DNA of 64,000 nucleotides from Scrofimicrobium canadense (GTDB lineage: Bacteria > Actinomycetota > Actinomycetes > Actinomycetales > Actinomycetaceae). The stretch covers positions 62,001 to 126,000 of the forward strand of contig NZ_VULO01000004.1 of assembly GCF_009696615.1 (NCBI RefSeq). Reading direction: 5' to 3'. The notes under the pieces are model-generated. The model did no database searches. It was not told the origin of the DNA and saw only the letters and a program-made list of their open reading frames with translations. Numbering within the stretch: the first letter of the stretch is position 1; each line of letters starts with the position of its first letter. A program made the position numbers and the translations under genes. Below are positions 47,555-57,557 of the stretch, piece after piece.

Positions 47555-49530
47555 TGCGAGGCTTCTACTTTTTTTGCTGCCGATAAAGCCTCATGGATTG
47601 TACCTGCTAAAGATGGACCGATACCGGGTGCAGCCTGCAATTGCTCAACACTGGCCTCTCGGATAGCCCGCAGCGAGCCAAAAGTTCTCAAAAGATCCTT
47701 TTGTCGTGTTTGGCCAAGCCCGGGTATTGCATCGAGAGCAGAGCGCGTTTGAGCCTTACCTCGCTTTGCCCGGTGTTTTCTAATCGCGAACCGATGGGAT
47801 TCGTCGCGCAAATGCTGCAAGAGGTAAAGTGATGCCGATGAACGCGGCAAGATAACTGGGTAGGGCACATTCGGAATCCACACTTCCTCGAGACGTTTGG
47901 CCAAACCTACGACGGGGACTGTCACCCCTATCTCCCGTAGTGTTTCTGCAGCCGCATTGACTTGCGGTAGCCCGCCGTCGACTACAAGAAGATCAGGGCG
48001 ATAAGAGAAGCGGCGAGGCCTACCGGTGTCAGCGTCGATAGCCCCCGATACTGGTTGAGCCACTGTGGAGTCTTCCGCGTGGGAAAAACGACGTCGAAGA
48101 ACTTGAGACATCGCGGCTGTATCGTCATTTTTTTCTTCTTCATCAACAATGTTAAATGTTCGATATGCGTCTTTACGGGGCGCGCCATCTTCAAACACGA
48201 CCATTGACGCTACGCGATGTTGTCCGCCAGTATGCGATATGTCGAAGCATTCGATCCTCAAAGGTGCAGATTCTAGACCTAAGGCTTCCTGTAGTTCTTC
48301 AAGTGCGACGCCGCGTTGTGTAACATCTCCCGCCCGCTTCGTGCGATATACCTGTAGTGCATGGCTGGCATTGTCTGAGACTGTTTCGACAAAGCGAGCT
48401 TTTTCCCCTCTGGCCGGAACATTGAGTTTCACTGTGCTACCACGTACGGTGCTAAGCCATTCCTCGAGAAAAGCGTGGTTTGTGGGCATCTGGGACACCA
48501 ACAGTAATGGTGGAATCGCATCAATCGTTGTGTGCGCTACATCATCAATCGACGTTGGCGCTTGTTTCTTCGTATCGTGGCGTTCTGCTCTCTCTAGGTA
48601 GACTCTTTCTAGGAGCTCACCAAGAAGCTGTTCTTTAGTTCGTTCATCCACTCTCTCGATGACCCACCCTTGTGTGCCTCGCACGCGTCCGCCTCGAACA
48701 TAGAAGGCATGAACGGCGACATCGAGTTCGTCCCCTTCTAGCGCGAAGACATCGGCGTCTATTGGTTTTTCAAATGCAATCTGGTTGCGTTCTTGTACCT
48801 TTCGCAACGCCGTAAGTTGGTCGCGTTTTTTTGCCGCTAGCTCATAGTTCTGTGCTGCGGCCGCCACTTTCATTTGCTGTTCAAGATTACGGGTGAAGGG
48901 TTGAGCGTTTCCCTCCATAAAATGACATAGATCTTCAGCTAGTTTTCGATGATCCTCGGGACTTATTCGTCCAACGCAAGGAGCCGAACAGCGGTCGATA
49001 TACCCCAAAAGGCATGGACGCCCCTGTGCCTGGGCACGCCGAAACACTCCCGCCGAACATGTTCTTACTGGAAATGCATCAATAAGAAGATCTATTGTTT
49101 CGCGAATCGCCCACACCTTTGCATAGGGCCCGAAATACCGCGTCCCTTTCCGCTTGCGATCTCGCGATATTGCCACCCGAGGAAACTCTTCCCCCATAGT
49201 GACACTCAGGTAGGGATAGGACTTGTCGTCACGAAAGATGACATTAAAACGAGGTGATAACTGATTGATCCACTGGTACTCCAACGTGAGAGCTTCAATC
49301 TCGGTGTTCACGATCGTCCACTGCACTGAACGCGCGGTAGCGACCATCTGGGCAGTCCGAGGGTGCAGTAGCGCAGGATCTTGGAAGTAATTGGTCAGGC
49401 GAGCCCTAAGATTCTTTGCCTTCCCCACATAGATGACTCGTCCCTCAGCATCGAGAAAACGATAGACACCGGGGGTTGTGGGGATATCACGCGTTGGTGG
49501 CCGCCACGCCAAGTATTCCTCACTCATCAT
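47551..49530 (-). CDS. uvrC: Excinuclease ABC subunit C
   Basis: 659 aa. GIY-YIG nuclease (PGVYRFLDAEGRVIYVGKAK), UVR motif (AAKKRDQLTALRKVQ), RNase-H-like endonuclease domain (ECFDISHTGG; LLVVDGGLPQVNAA) and C-terminal helix-hairpin-helix (LDAIPGLGQTRQKDLLRTFG). It makes both incisions in nucleotide excision repair. ATG 49530 with AAGG upstream and TAGAAT (49551-49546) as the -10. Confidence 0.97.
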   Translation of the reverse strand: MMSEEYLAWRPPTRDIPTTPGVYRFLDAEGRVIYVGKAKNLRARLTNYFQDPALLHPRTAQMVATARSVQWTIVNTEIEALTLEYQWINQLSPRFNVIFRDDKSYPYLSVTMGEEFPRVAISRDRKRKGTRYFGPYAKVWAIRETIDLLIDAFPVRTCSAGVFRRAQAQGRPCLLGYIDRCSAPCVGRISPEDHRKLAEDLCHFMEGNAQPFTRNLEQQMKVAAAAQNYELAAKKRDQLTALRKVQERNQIAFEKPIDADVFALEGDELDVAVHAFYVRGGRVRGTQGWVIERVDERTKEQLLGELLERVYLERAERHDTKKQAPTSIDDVAHTTIDAIPPLLLVSQMPTNHAFLEEWLSTVRGSTVKLNVPARGEKARFVETVSDNASHALQVYRTKRAGDVTQRGVALEELQEALGLESAPLRIECFDISHTGGQHRVASMVVFEDGAPRKDAYRTFNIVDEEEKNDDTAAMSQVLRRRFSHAEDSTVAQPVSGAIDADTGRPRRFSYRPDLLVVDGGLPQVNAAAETLREIGVTVPVVGLAKRLEEVWIPNVPYPVILPRSSASLYLLQHLRDESHRFAIRKHRAKRGKAQTRSALDAIPGLGQTRQKDLLRTFGSLRAIREASVEQLQAAPGIGPSLAGTIHEALSAAKKVEASQ

Positions 49531-49545
49531 TCACCTTTCTCACAG

Positions 49546-49551
49546 ATTCTA
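49546..49551 (-). promoter_or_regulatory. Candidate uvrC -10 (TAGAAT)
   Basis: TAGAAT ends 15 bases before the uvrC ATG, giving a short leader with AAGG. No -35 of note and no LexA box seen near it. Confidence 0.4.
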
Positions 49552-49905
49552 ACGTGAATTCAACCAGCCGCCAGCTAGCATGAGTCATACGTATCTATTG
49601 TTTTAGTAAAAATCGGGCAAACTATTGTACTGTAGACACCTTCCCAAATTAGAGTTCCTATAGCGCAAACCTGAGAAATCCGCACACGGTAATGAGAGAT
49701 GTGTCATATTGGCACGCAGACTGTTCCTAATCAAAAGCCTTTCATCAGCACCAATGTCCAATTATTAAAATAGGCGTAAATACTATGCCAAGATTAGGGT
49801 GGTCGTATGGTGGAACGACCTCCCCCAGGTATTCGCCAAGGGCGATATTCTGCACATGTCATCACCCGAGCTTCAGGGTATCTATCTGACATGAAGGGAC
49901 CTCAC
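49552..49905 (+). promoter_or_regulatory. glnA upstream/leader region (no gene)
   Basis: AT-richer gap of about 350 bases with no supportable gene. TACTAT at 49781-49786 is a candidate -10 for glnA, giving a leader of about 110 bases. In the leader, GGTCGT (49801-49806) pairs with ACGACC (49815-49820) over an 8-base loop, and flanking G and C runs can lengthen the stem. I could not place an AmtR or GlnR box with confidence. SD for glnA is GAAGGGA just before the ATG. Confidence 0.35.
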
Positions 49906-51330
49906 ATGTTCAGCAATGCGGAAGAGATCATCACATATATCGAGGAAGAAAATGTCGAATTCATTGACGTTCGCTTCTGCGACCTCCCTGGAACCCAACA
50001 GCACTTCACCGTTCCGGCATCAGAGTTCACTGGTTCAGCACTGACCGATGGCGTAATGTTCGATGGCTCGTCAGTTCGTGGCTTCACGGCCATCCATGAG
50101 TCAGATATGAAGCTAGTCCCGGATGTCAGCTCAGCTTTTATCGACCCGTTCCGGCAGGCAAAAACCCTTGTCATCATCTTTTCTATCGTCGATCCTTTTA
50201 CAGGGGAGCCCTTTTCTAGAGATCCTCGACAAGTATCAGCAAAAGCTGAGGCCTATCTCAAAGCAACAGGTATTGCAGATACCTGTTTCATTGGTGCAGA
50301 AGCTGAGTTCTACCTATTTGACGATGTTCGCTTTCAGATTTCCCCTGAATCCACCTTTTACAAAGTCGATTCAGTTGAGGCACCCTGGAATACTGGCTCC
50401 TTCGAAGAAGGTGGAAACCTTGGACATAAGCTAGCCACAAAGGGAGGCTATTTCCCTGTTCCGCCACAAGACCACTACGCAGACATTCGCGACGAAATGA
50501 GCGCACATATGGCTGAGGTCGGTTTGATCGTTGAACGCGCTCACCATGAGGTTGGGGCACCCGGACAACAGGAAATCAACTATCGCTTCGCTCCCCTGAC
50601 TCAAGCAGGTGACGATATGCTGAAGTTTAAGTACGTCATCAAGAACACTGCCGACCTTTTCGGCAAATCGGCAACCTTTATGCCGAAGCCCATCTTCGGA
50701 GATAACGGCTCGGGCATGCATACCCATATGTCGTTGTGGAAAGACGGAGAGCCTCTCTTCTTTGACGAGCGAGGCTACGGATCGCTTTCTGATACTGCCC
50801 GCTGGTTTATCGGTGGTCTTCTAGAACATGCGCCAGCATTGCTCGCTTTCACAAACCCTTCGATTAACTCATTCAGACGCTTAGTCCCGGGTTTTGAAGC
50901 TCCCGTCAACCTGGTCTATTCGGCCCGAAACCGCTCGGCATGTATACGTATCCCCGTTACTGGAACATCACCTAAAGCAAAGCGCGTCGAATATCGAGTG
51001 CCGGACCCATCGGCAAACCCATATCTGTCTTTCGCAGCATGCTTGATGGCGGGTCTTGACGGTATTCGCAACCGTATTGAACCAGCAACCCCCATCGATA
51101 AAGATCTTTACGAGCTTCCACCAGCCGAATACGCAGATATTGCCAAACTGCCTACTTCACTGGAAAAGGCACTTGAAGCATTGCGAGCTGACCATGAATT
51201 CCTTATGGAAGGTGACGTATTCACCGAAGACCTCATTGATGCGTGGTTAGAACTCAAGGACACGCAAGAAGTCGCTCCTTTCCGCGTATATCCACATCCC
51301 TTAGAGTTCCAGCTTTACTACACCGTGTAA
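49906..51330 (+). CDS. glnA: Glutamine synthetase type I
   Basis: 474 aa, class I-beta length. Ammonium/ATP sites: [48 protein letters not shown], and [17 protein letters not shown]. The adenylylation Tyr is in [10 protein letters not shown], so control by GlnE is expected. It makes glutamine from glutamate and ammonia. ATG 49906 is preferred because it has GAAGGGA upstream and fits the family; an upstream ATG 15 bases earlier is in frame. Confidence 0.97.
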   Translation: MFSNAEEIITYIEEENVEFIDVRFCDLPGTQQHFTVPASEFTGSALTDGVMFDGSSVRGFTAIHESDMKLVPDVSSAFIDPFRQAKTLVIIFSIVDPFTGEPFSRDPRQVSAKAEAYLKATGIADTCFIGAEAEFYLFDDVRFQISPESTFYKVDSVEAPWNTGSFEEGGNLGHKLATKGGYFPVPPQDHYADIRDEMSAHMAEVGLIVERAHHEVGAPGQQEINYRFAPLTQAGDDMLKFKYVIKNTADLFGKSATFMPKPIFGDNGSGMHTHMSLWKDGEPLFFDERGYGSLSDTARWFIGGLLEHAPALLAFTNPSINSFRRLVPGFEAPVNLVYSARNRSACIRIPVTGTSPKAKRVEYRVPDPSANPYLSFAACLMAGLDGIRNRIEPATPIDKDLYELPPAEYADIAKLPTSLEKALEALRADHEFLMEGDVFTEDLIDAWLELKDTQEVAPFRVYPHPLEFQLYYTV

Positions 51331-51346
51331 TCGCTCAAACCATTAC

Positions 51347-51391
51347 AAAGTGAGGGGTGGCAGACCGTGTTGGTCTGCCACCCCTCACTTT
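51347..51391. terminator. glnA terminator (20-bp perfect stem)
   Basis: AAAGTGAGGGGTGGCAGACC pairs fully with its complement across loop GTGTT, ending in TTTT. It lies 16 bases past the glnA stop and is a strong rho-independent terminator. Confidence 0.95.
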
Positions 51392-51418
51392 TGCGCGGAA
51401 CAAATACTTAAACTTCTG

Positions 51419-51424
51419 TAGAAT
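51419..51424 (+). promoter_or_regulatory. Candidate -10 (TAGAAT) for the acyl-CoA synthetase gene
   Basis: TAGAAT lies 33 bases before the ATG at 51458; AAGGA is the Shine-Dalgarno. No clear -35. Confidence 0.4.
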
Positions 51425-51457
51425 ACTTGAGAATAAACCTACAAAACAAGGACGGAC

Positions 51458-53395
51458 ATGCATCAAAGCCCAGATGGCGCCTGGGATAACCCAGCGCTGA
51501 TCGAAGTCGATGACAATGACAGCATTCCGGCACTGGTGTTCAAGAGAGCAACAGAGCGACCTAAGCAAATTATCGCGGAGAAGCGCGCTGGCGTTGGGCA
51601 TTGGCAGGAAGTAACTGCGGGTGAATTCGTCTCCCATGTCAAAGAACTTGCGCGTGGAATGTACGGACTTGGCGTACGCAAGGGTGACTCTGTTGCTATT
51701 TTGGCGGCCACTAGCTATGAATGGGCCGCTCTCGACGTTGCAATCTTATCGTTGGGTGCCAGAACAGTACCCATCTATGAGTCTGACTCTGCTGTTCAAA
51801 TTGCACATATCCTAAGGGACGCCCATGTCACTTTGGTTGTGACGCAAACCGCACAACAGGCCGATCTCGTTGCTTCAGTTCGTACCGATTCAGTAAAAGA
51901 TATTCTTTCAATCGATCGTGCGGGCATACGTGTTCTCATTCATGAGGGCCACGCCGTAGAACCGGCTATCATTGAGCAATCGGTCGAAGAACTGACAATG
52001 GATGATGTTGCCACGATTATCTACACTTCAGGCACAACTGGAGTGCCCAAAGGTGTAAAGCTATCGCACGGCAACTTTATGCGCGCGGGGATGCAGGCTC
52101 ACGATATCCTTCCAGAGCTCATCAAAGATCCCAACTCACGGACTCTACTATTCCTTCCTGTTGCGCATGTGTTGGCTCGTTTCGTTATGCACTGTATTCT
52201 CATTGGTCAGGGGCGACTGGGTTTTTGTCCGGACACTCGGACTCTTATCCATGATATCGAGACTTTCAAACCGACAATGATGTTAGCGGTGCCACGAGTA
52301 TTGGAAAAGGTGTATAATACTGCAGCAGCAAAAACCGGTACCGGTCTCAAAGGTGCACTCTTCTCATGGTCTGCGAAGACTGCACGAAAAATGTCTCAGG
52401 CAACCGCTTTCCCGCTTGCGCCAAAAGAGAAAGACGAGACAACAGCGTCTGAAATTCCTGATGCTTCTACCATTCGCACCTCCGACGGCCCTACTTTTGC
52501 ACTGAAGCTGGCTCATGGTGTAGCTGACACTCTAGTGTTGCGGAAGATTCGTAACATTTTGGGCCCTAATCTCCACACTATTATTTGCGGCGGCGCACCT
52601 CTCAACCCTGACCTAGCCAACTTTTACCGAGGTCTTGGGATCACTTTGCTGCAAGGATACGGCCTGTCTGAAACGACAGGTCCTATCACCGTTCACCGCC
52701 CAGACGACAACCCACCCGATTCCGTTGGCTACTTGTGGCCAGGAAACTCAATGAAGATAGCTGAAGACGGAGAATTGCTCCTCAAAGGAATATCAGTTTC
52801 CAGCGGATATCACAACCTTCCCGAAGCCACCGCAGAATCCTTCAAAGATGGCTGGTTTCATACGGGTGACCTGGGTGCTATTGACGAGGACGGCCGCCTC
52901 AGCATCACTGGACGCAAGAAAGAACTGATTGTCACAGCCGGTGGCAAGAATGTCTCTCCAGAAATTCTTGAGCATCACCTCGGCACCCATCCACTCATTG
53001 GCCATGTGCTGGTATTTGGTGATGCCCGCCCCTACATCGGGGCCCTCATCACACTGGATGCAGAAATGCTTCCGCAGTGGCTGAAGAACCACGGACTAGA
53101 CGTAGTCTCCACTCACGAGGCTGCTTCCCTAGAAGAGGTGAAAGCTGCGATCGCCCGAGCAATTGTAAGGGCTAACGGTCGCGTGTCACGAGCCGAATCC
53201 ATTCGTCGGTACCGCATAATCCACACTGAGTTCACAGTAGAAAATGGGTACTTGACACCATCCCTTAAGCTCAAACGTCACAAAGTCCTTGAAGACTACG
53301 CTCAAGAGATTACAGAAGTCTATGATTTCTCTTCTGACCAGATTTCTCGTGTCGGAGGCTCTATTGATGCCTCCCAACTCGACTCATCTAAATAA
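51458..53395 (+). CDS. Long-chain fatty-acid--CoA ligase (FadD15-like)
   Basis: 645 aa AMP-forming enzyme. P-loop-like TIIYTSGTTGVPKGVKLSHG around residue 185, GYGLSETTGPITVHRP, and DGWFHTGDLGAIDEDGRL followed by TGRKKELIVTAGGKNVSPE with the C-terminal catalytic Lys region. It activates fatty acids to acyl-CoA. Similar to mycobacterial FadD15 in length and domain order. It converges on uvrA with three bases between stops. Confidence 0.93.
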   Translation: MHQSPDGAWDNPALIEVDDNDSIPALVFKRATERPKQIIAEKRAGVGHWQEVTAGEFVSHVKELARGMYGLGVRKGDSVAILAATSYEWAALDVAILSLGARTVPIYESDSAVQIAHILRDAHVTLVVTQTAQQADLVASVRTDSVKDILSIDRAGIRVLIHEGHAVEPAIIEQSVEELTMDDVATIIYTSGTTGVPKGVKLSHGNFMRAGMQAHDILPELIKDPNSRTLLFLPVAHVLARFVMHCILIGQGRLGFCPDTRTLIHDIETFKPTMMLAVPRVLEKVYNTAAAKTGTGLKGALFSWSAKTARKMSQATAFPLAPKEKDETTASEIPDASTIRTSDGPTFALKLAHGVADTLVLRKIRNILGPNLHTIICGGAPLNPDLANFYRGLGITLLQGYGLSETTGPITVHRPDDNPPDSVGYLWPGNSMKIAEDGELLLKGISVSSGYHNLPEATAESFKDGWFHTGDLGAIDEDGRLSITGRKKELIVTAGGKNVSPEILEHHLGTHPLIGHVLVFGDARPYIGALITLDAEMLPQWLKNHGLDVVSTHEAASLEEVKAAIARAIVRANGRVSRAESIRRYRIIHTEFTVENGYLTPSLKLKRHKVLEDYAQEITEVYDFSSDQISRVGGSIDASQLDSSK

Positions 53396-53398
53396 GAC

Positions 53399-56251
53399 CT
53401 AGGCTGAAATTTTTTCTGCAGAGAACACTTCACGTAGATACTGACCGGTCCACGATCTCTTAACGTTCGCGACATCTTCGGGAGTTCCCTGAGCGACAAC
53501 CTGTCCCCCACTGCTGCCGCCTTCTGGCCCCATATCAATAAGCCAGTCCGCGCTCTTGATCACATCGAGGTTATGTTCAATCACCACCACAGTGTTACCT
53601 TTATCGACCAGTCCTTGCAAGACCAGAAGCAGCTTACGGATGTCCTCGAGATGCAATCCCGTTGTTGGTTCGTCAAGCACATAGATGCTGCGTCCATTGG
53701 ATCGTCGTTGTAGCTCAGATGCCAGCTTGACCCTCTGTGCTTCGCCACCAGAAAGAGTCGTTGCGGATTGCCCCAAGCGGACATACCCTAGTCCCACCTC
53801 GACCAAAGTATTGAGGTGCCGAGCAATGCGGGGTATTGCTTGGAAGAATTCCGCAGCCTCCGAAATGGGCATGTTGAGAATATCGGAAACATTTTTCCCT
53901 CGGTAGAGAATTTCTAGCGTTTCTCGGTTGTATCTATCACCCTTACAAACCTCACAGGGAACATACACGTCGGGCAAGAAATTCATTTCGATCCGAATAG
54001 TGCCATCCCCCTTGCACGCCTCGCATCGTCCACCTTTCACATTGAAAGAAAAGCGCCCTGGGCCATATCCTCGGACCTTCGCTTCATTTGTCTCAGCAAA
54101 GAGCTTGCGTACATGGTCCCATACGCCCGTATACGTTGCTGGATTGGAACGGGGAGTACGCCCAATCGGTGACTGATCGACATGTACCACTTTGTCGAGG
54201 TGCTCAGTCCCAGTGACTGCTCGATGACGTCCCGGAATCAGCCTGGCCCGGTTGAGGCGATTGGCCAATGAGCGATAAAGAATTTGGTTGATAAGGGTCG
54301 ACTTGCCGGAACCGGAAACTCCTGTAACCGCGACCATCACCCCCAATGGAATGTCAACAGTGACATTACGCAAGTTGTTTTCGCGCGCACCTTTGATTGT
54401 CAGCTGCCGTTCTGGATCAATGGGACGTCGATGCTCAGGCTGGTCAATCTTTGCGCGCCCCGACAGATAATCTCCGGTAAGAGAACCCGGGGCCTCGAGA
54501 AGTCCCGCTGTCGGACCTGAATAGATGATTTCTCCGCCGCGTTCTCCAGCGCCAGGGCCAATATCTACCACCCAGTCTGCTGAATCAATTGTTTCTTCAT
54601 CATGTTCGACAACAATGAGAGTATTTCCGAGGTCACGCAGATGCTCCAAGGTTGCGATCAGACGTCTGTTGTCTCGCTGGTGCAGCCCAATTGATGGCTC
54701 ATCCAGCACATATAAAACTCCTACTAGCCCCGATCCAATTTGCGTGGCCAATCGAATTCGCTGAGCTTCACCTCCTGACAGAGTTGCTGCGCCCCTCGCC
54801 AAAGTCAGGTATGAGAGTCCCACATCGACTAAGAATTTCAGACGCGCTTGAATTTCAATAAGTACTGGCTTGGCAATTGCAGCCTCACGGCCCTCGAGAT
54901 TGATATTGTCGAGAAAATCTTTAGCTTGGTCAATTGACAGGTTGCTGACATCAGCAATCGATAGATCAGCAATTTTAACCGCTAATACTTCGGGACGTAA
55001 ACGCGCACCTTTACATACGGCGCATTCAACCTCCCTCATATACCCATCAAGTTTGTCCCTTACCCAATTGGAGTCAGTTTCCCCGCGCTTGCGATTAATA
55101 TAATTGGCTGCTCCCTCAAAACCTGTTGTGTACGCGCGTTCTCTACCCCATCGATTTCGGTACTTTACATGAACCTCAAAATCTTTCCCCCAAATGATGG
55201 CATCACGCACCTTTTTAGGAAGATCCTTCCACGGAGTATCCATATCGAAGTCAAGCTGTTTGGCCAATGCAGCCAGAGTTCGTTGCTGATATTTATTACC
55301 GGCACCCCAGACTGCCACCGCACCTTGCCCTAAACTCAGCTCCTCATCAGGTACTAACAGGTCAGGGTCAACCTCTAGGTTCATGCCTAACCCTGAACAT
55401 GCCGGGCATGCTCCATAAGGAGCATTGAAAGAGAATGTGCGCGGCTCAATTTCATCAAGCATCAATTCGTGATCATTAGGACAAGCGCGTTTCTCAGAAA
55501 ACTTTCTCCTGCGCGAAGGATCATTCGCATCAAGATCTACTCTGTCAATAATGACCAGTCCTTCAGAAAGAGCCAGGGCATTTTCGACAGAGTCGGTGAG
55601 CCTACCTTGCAATCCCTCTTTAATAACGAGGCGATCAACGACAACATCAATGTTGTGTTTGAGTTTCTTCTCAAGCGCCGGAGGATCGTCTAAGCGAACC
55701 ATTTCCCCGTCAACGATTGCTCTAGCATAACCGCGCTGCTGCAAATCTAAGAAAAGCTCCGCGTACTCGCCCTTACGACCACGAATCACTGGAGAAAGTA
55801 CCTGGAATCGGGTTCCATCATCCCACTTAAGTACTTGATCAACGATCTGCTGCGGACTTTGCGCAACGATCTTTTCACCGCAGATATGGCAATGGGCAAC
55901 CCCAGCACGAGCGAACAACAAACGAAGGTAATCGTAGACTTCGGTGACGGTACCAACGGTGGAACGCGGATTGCGCGAGGTACTTTTCTGATCGATAGAA
56001 ACTGCTGGGGATAAGCCTTCGATAAAGTCAACATCGGGTTTATCCATGCGTCCAAGAAACTGCCGAGCATAGGAAGATAAAGACTCAACGTAGCGGCGCT
56101 GTCCCTCTGCAAAGATTGTATCGAATGCCAGTGAGGACTTCCCCGACCCTGATAGCCCAGTAAAGACAATCATTTTGTCTCGAGGGAGTTCCAGATCAAC
56201 ATTTTTCAAGTTATGCTGGCGGGCACCCCGCACGACAATCTCGTTACTCAC
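53399..56251 (-). CDS. uvrA: Excinuclease ABC subunit A
   Basis: 950 aa. Two ABC ATPase halves: Walker A1 [18 protein letters not shown], Walker A2 [17 protein letters not shown], signatures [15 protein letters not shown] and [15 protein letters not shown], and zinc modules [10 protein letters not shown]...CPAC and CEACKGDG...CEVC. It finds DNA lesions with UvrB. GTG start at 56251; a LexA box match lies 30 bases upstream. Confidence 0.98.
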   Translation of the reverse strand: MSNEIVVRGARQHNLKNVDLELPRDKMIVFTGLSGSGKSSLAFDTIFAEGQRRYVESLSSYARQFLGRMDKPDVDFIEGLSPAVSIDQKSTSRNPRSTVGTVTEVYDYLRLLFARAGVAHCHICGEKIVAQSPQQIVDQVLKWDDGTRFQVLSPVIRGRKGEYAELFLDLQQRGYARAIVDGEMVRLDDPPALEKKLKHNIDVVVDRLVIKEGLQGRLTDSVENALALSEGLVIIDRVDLDANDPSRRRKFSEKRACPNDHELMLDEIEPRTFSFNAPYGACPACSGLGMNLEVDPDLLVPDEELSLGQGAVAVWGAGNKYQQRTLAALAKQLDFDMDTPWKDLPKKVRDAIIWGKDFEVHVKYRNRWGRERAYTTGFEGAANYINRKRGETDSNWVRDKLDGYMREVECAVCKGARLRPEVLAVKIADLSIADVSNLSIDQAKDFLDNINLEGREAAIAKPVLIEIQARLKFLVDVGLSYLTLARGAATLSGGEAQRIRLATQIGSGLVGVLYVLDEPSIGLHQRDNRRLIATLEHLRDLGNTLIVVEHDEETIDSADWVVDIGPGAGERGGEIIYSGPTAGLLEAPGSLTGDYLSGRAKIDQPEHRRPIDPERQLTIKGARENNLRNVTVDIPLGVMVAVTGVSGSGKSTLINQILYRSLANRLNRARLIPGRHRAVTGTEHLDKVVHVDQSPIGRTPRSNPATYTGVWDHVRKLFAETNEAKVRGYGPGRFSFNVKGGRCEACKGDGTIRIEMNFLPDVYVPCEVCKGDRYNRETLEILYRGKNVSDILNMPISEAAEFFQAIPRIARHLNTLVEVGLGYVRLGQSATTLSGGEAQRVKLASELQRRSNGRSIYVLDEPTTGLHLEDIRKLLLVLQGLVDKGNTVVVIEHNLDVIKSADWLIDMGPEGGSSGGQVVAQGTPEDVANVKRSWTGQYLREVFSAEKISA

Positions 56252-56280
56252 GGGTCTACTCTAGTGCCAATATCGATTTA

Positions 56281-56296
56281 TCGCACATGTGTTCGA
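56281..56296 (-). promoter_or_regulatory. LexA/SOS box upstream of uvrA
   Basis: TCGCACATGTGTTCGA differs at one base from the actinobacterial consensus TCGAAC-N4-GTTCGA. It lies 30 bases upstream of the uvrA start, where bound LexA would block the promoter; TAAATC next to it is a possible -10. Confidence 0.7.
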
Positions 56297-56457
56297 CTCC
56301 AGCATAAATCCTCTTTTACGTCACAGTGTCCTAATACCCATGGCAGCGACAAATATACAACCGGCACACTGGTTTACTCAGGGGGATACCTTCGAGGGAG
56401 GCACTCGGACGTCACATTCCAAATACTTTTAGCTCTGAGAAGCGTTAGGATTGAAAT
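56297..56457. other. uvrA-yciI divergent gap
   Basis: About 160 bases with no further clear element apart from TTAGGA before the YciI-like start, which is its Shine-Dalgarno. Confidence 0.4.
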
Positions 56458-56775
56458 ATGGCACTATATGCGATCGAGTACCACTACGACCAAGACCTTC
56501 TCAACCTTGTCAGTGATTTCCGTCCAGCCCACCGCGCTTTTATGCGCACACTGGAAGATCAAGGAATACTTTTAGCTTCAGGTTTTCTTCGAGATGCGAC
56601 CTTCAATGGCGCATTAGTTATCCTCCGTGCCGACAGTGCTCAACATGCTACACAGCTTTTGGCAGACGATCCTTTTTCAGTCAACGGCCTCATCCACTCC
56701 GTGATTGTCAGGGAATGGCAACCAACCATCGGCGACTACGCTGAAGAATTCGACACTACCTTCCCTCATTCTTAG
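56458..56775 (+). CDS. YciI-like (YCII domain) protein
   Basis: 105 aa, one dimeric alpha/beta-barrel-like YCII domain (YAIEYHYDQDLLNLVSDFRPAHRAF; EDQGILLASGFLRD; DDPFSVNGLIHSVIVREW). The His-Asp pair of the family appears as PAHRAF...DDPF. Function unknown. SD AGGA seven bases upstream. Its end overlaps the convergent hydrolase stop by four bases. Confidence 0.88.
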   Translation: MALYAIEYHYDQDLLNLVSDFRPAHRAFMRTLEDQGILLASGFLRDATFNGALVILRADSAQHATQLLADDPFSVNGLIHSVIVREWQPTIGDYAEEFDTTFPHS

Positions 56776-57557
56776 GCTGTGTGCTTCTTCAGAGCCTCGC
56801 TTACCTGTTCTGGAGCTTGAACACACGTCAAATGCTTTGTACCCGGTATAACCATTGAGGTAACTGCCGCCCTCGAAAAATCCGCACCTAACAGGTCCAA
56901 TTGGCTAGGTTTCATTCCTGCGTCGTATTCCCCTGTGACAAGCAGCGTTTTACACGAAATTTGGGGTGGAGCCCCTGCAAGATTTGTTCCTGCCAACACC
57001 TCGCAACACGCTGCAAACCCTTCAGGGTCACATTCAACGTAGGCTTCTCGAATCCTCTGGCATACATATTTGCCCTCACCCAGATAAAAATCCTCGGTAA
57101 ACCAACGTTCCATTGTATCCTCGACGATAGCCTTAGTCCCCTGAGTCCGCACAAGTGCCGCCCGTTCGTGCCACATCTGCGCGGTACCAGTTTTGGTACC
57201 GGCATCAAACATAGCTAATGACCGTACCCTGTCGGGAAAATGCTGGGCTAACGCCAATGCCGCAGTTCCACCGAAAGATATTCCTCCAATATGAAATTTT
57301 TCGACGCCTATTTCGTTAAGGGCATGTGAAAGTAGTTCCGCAACGTGCTTCATGGTGAGAGGCGCGGACAGAGTTGCCGAAGAACCATGGCCCGGCAGGT
57401 CCCATCGAATGATCCGCAAAGGGCCCGCAAGTCTTTCGACGACGTCATTCCATATCTGACTATTTGCGCCCAATGCATGCCCAAGAACCAAAGCTGGAGA
57501 GTCACTAGGACCATCCTCGTAAAAGGCGATTCCGGAAACGGTTCTCTCATGCGACAT
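56772..57557 (-). CDS. Alpha/beta hydrolase (3-oxoadipate enol-lactonase-like)
   Basis: 261 aa. Oxyanion region VLGHALGANSQIWNDV, nucleophile elbow HIGGISFGGTAALALAQ, Asp in VTGEYDAG and His in IPGTKHLTCVQ. It resembles PcaD but no protocatechuate pathway genes are near, so the substrate is open. It starts inside the ctpE stop region (11-base overlap), so it belongs to the terC-ctpE operon. Confidence 0.85.
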   Translation of the reverse strand: MSHERTVSGIAFYEDGPSDSPALVLGHALGANSQIWNDVVERLAGPLRIIRWDLPGHGSSATLSAPLTMKHVAELLSHALNEIGVEKFHIGGISFGGTAALALAQHFPDRVRSLAMFDAGTKTGTAQMWHERAALVRTQGTKAIVEDTMERWFTEDFYLGEGKYVCQRIREAYVECDPEGFAACCEVLAGTNLAGAPPQISCKTLLVTGEYDAGMKPSQLDLLGADFSRAAVTSMVIPGTKHLTCVQAPEQVSEALKKHTA

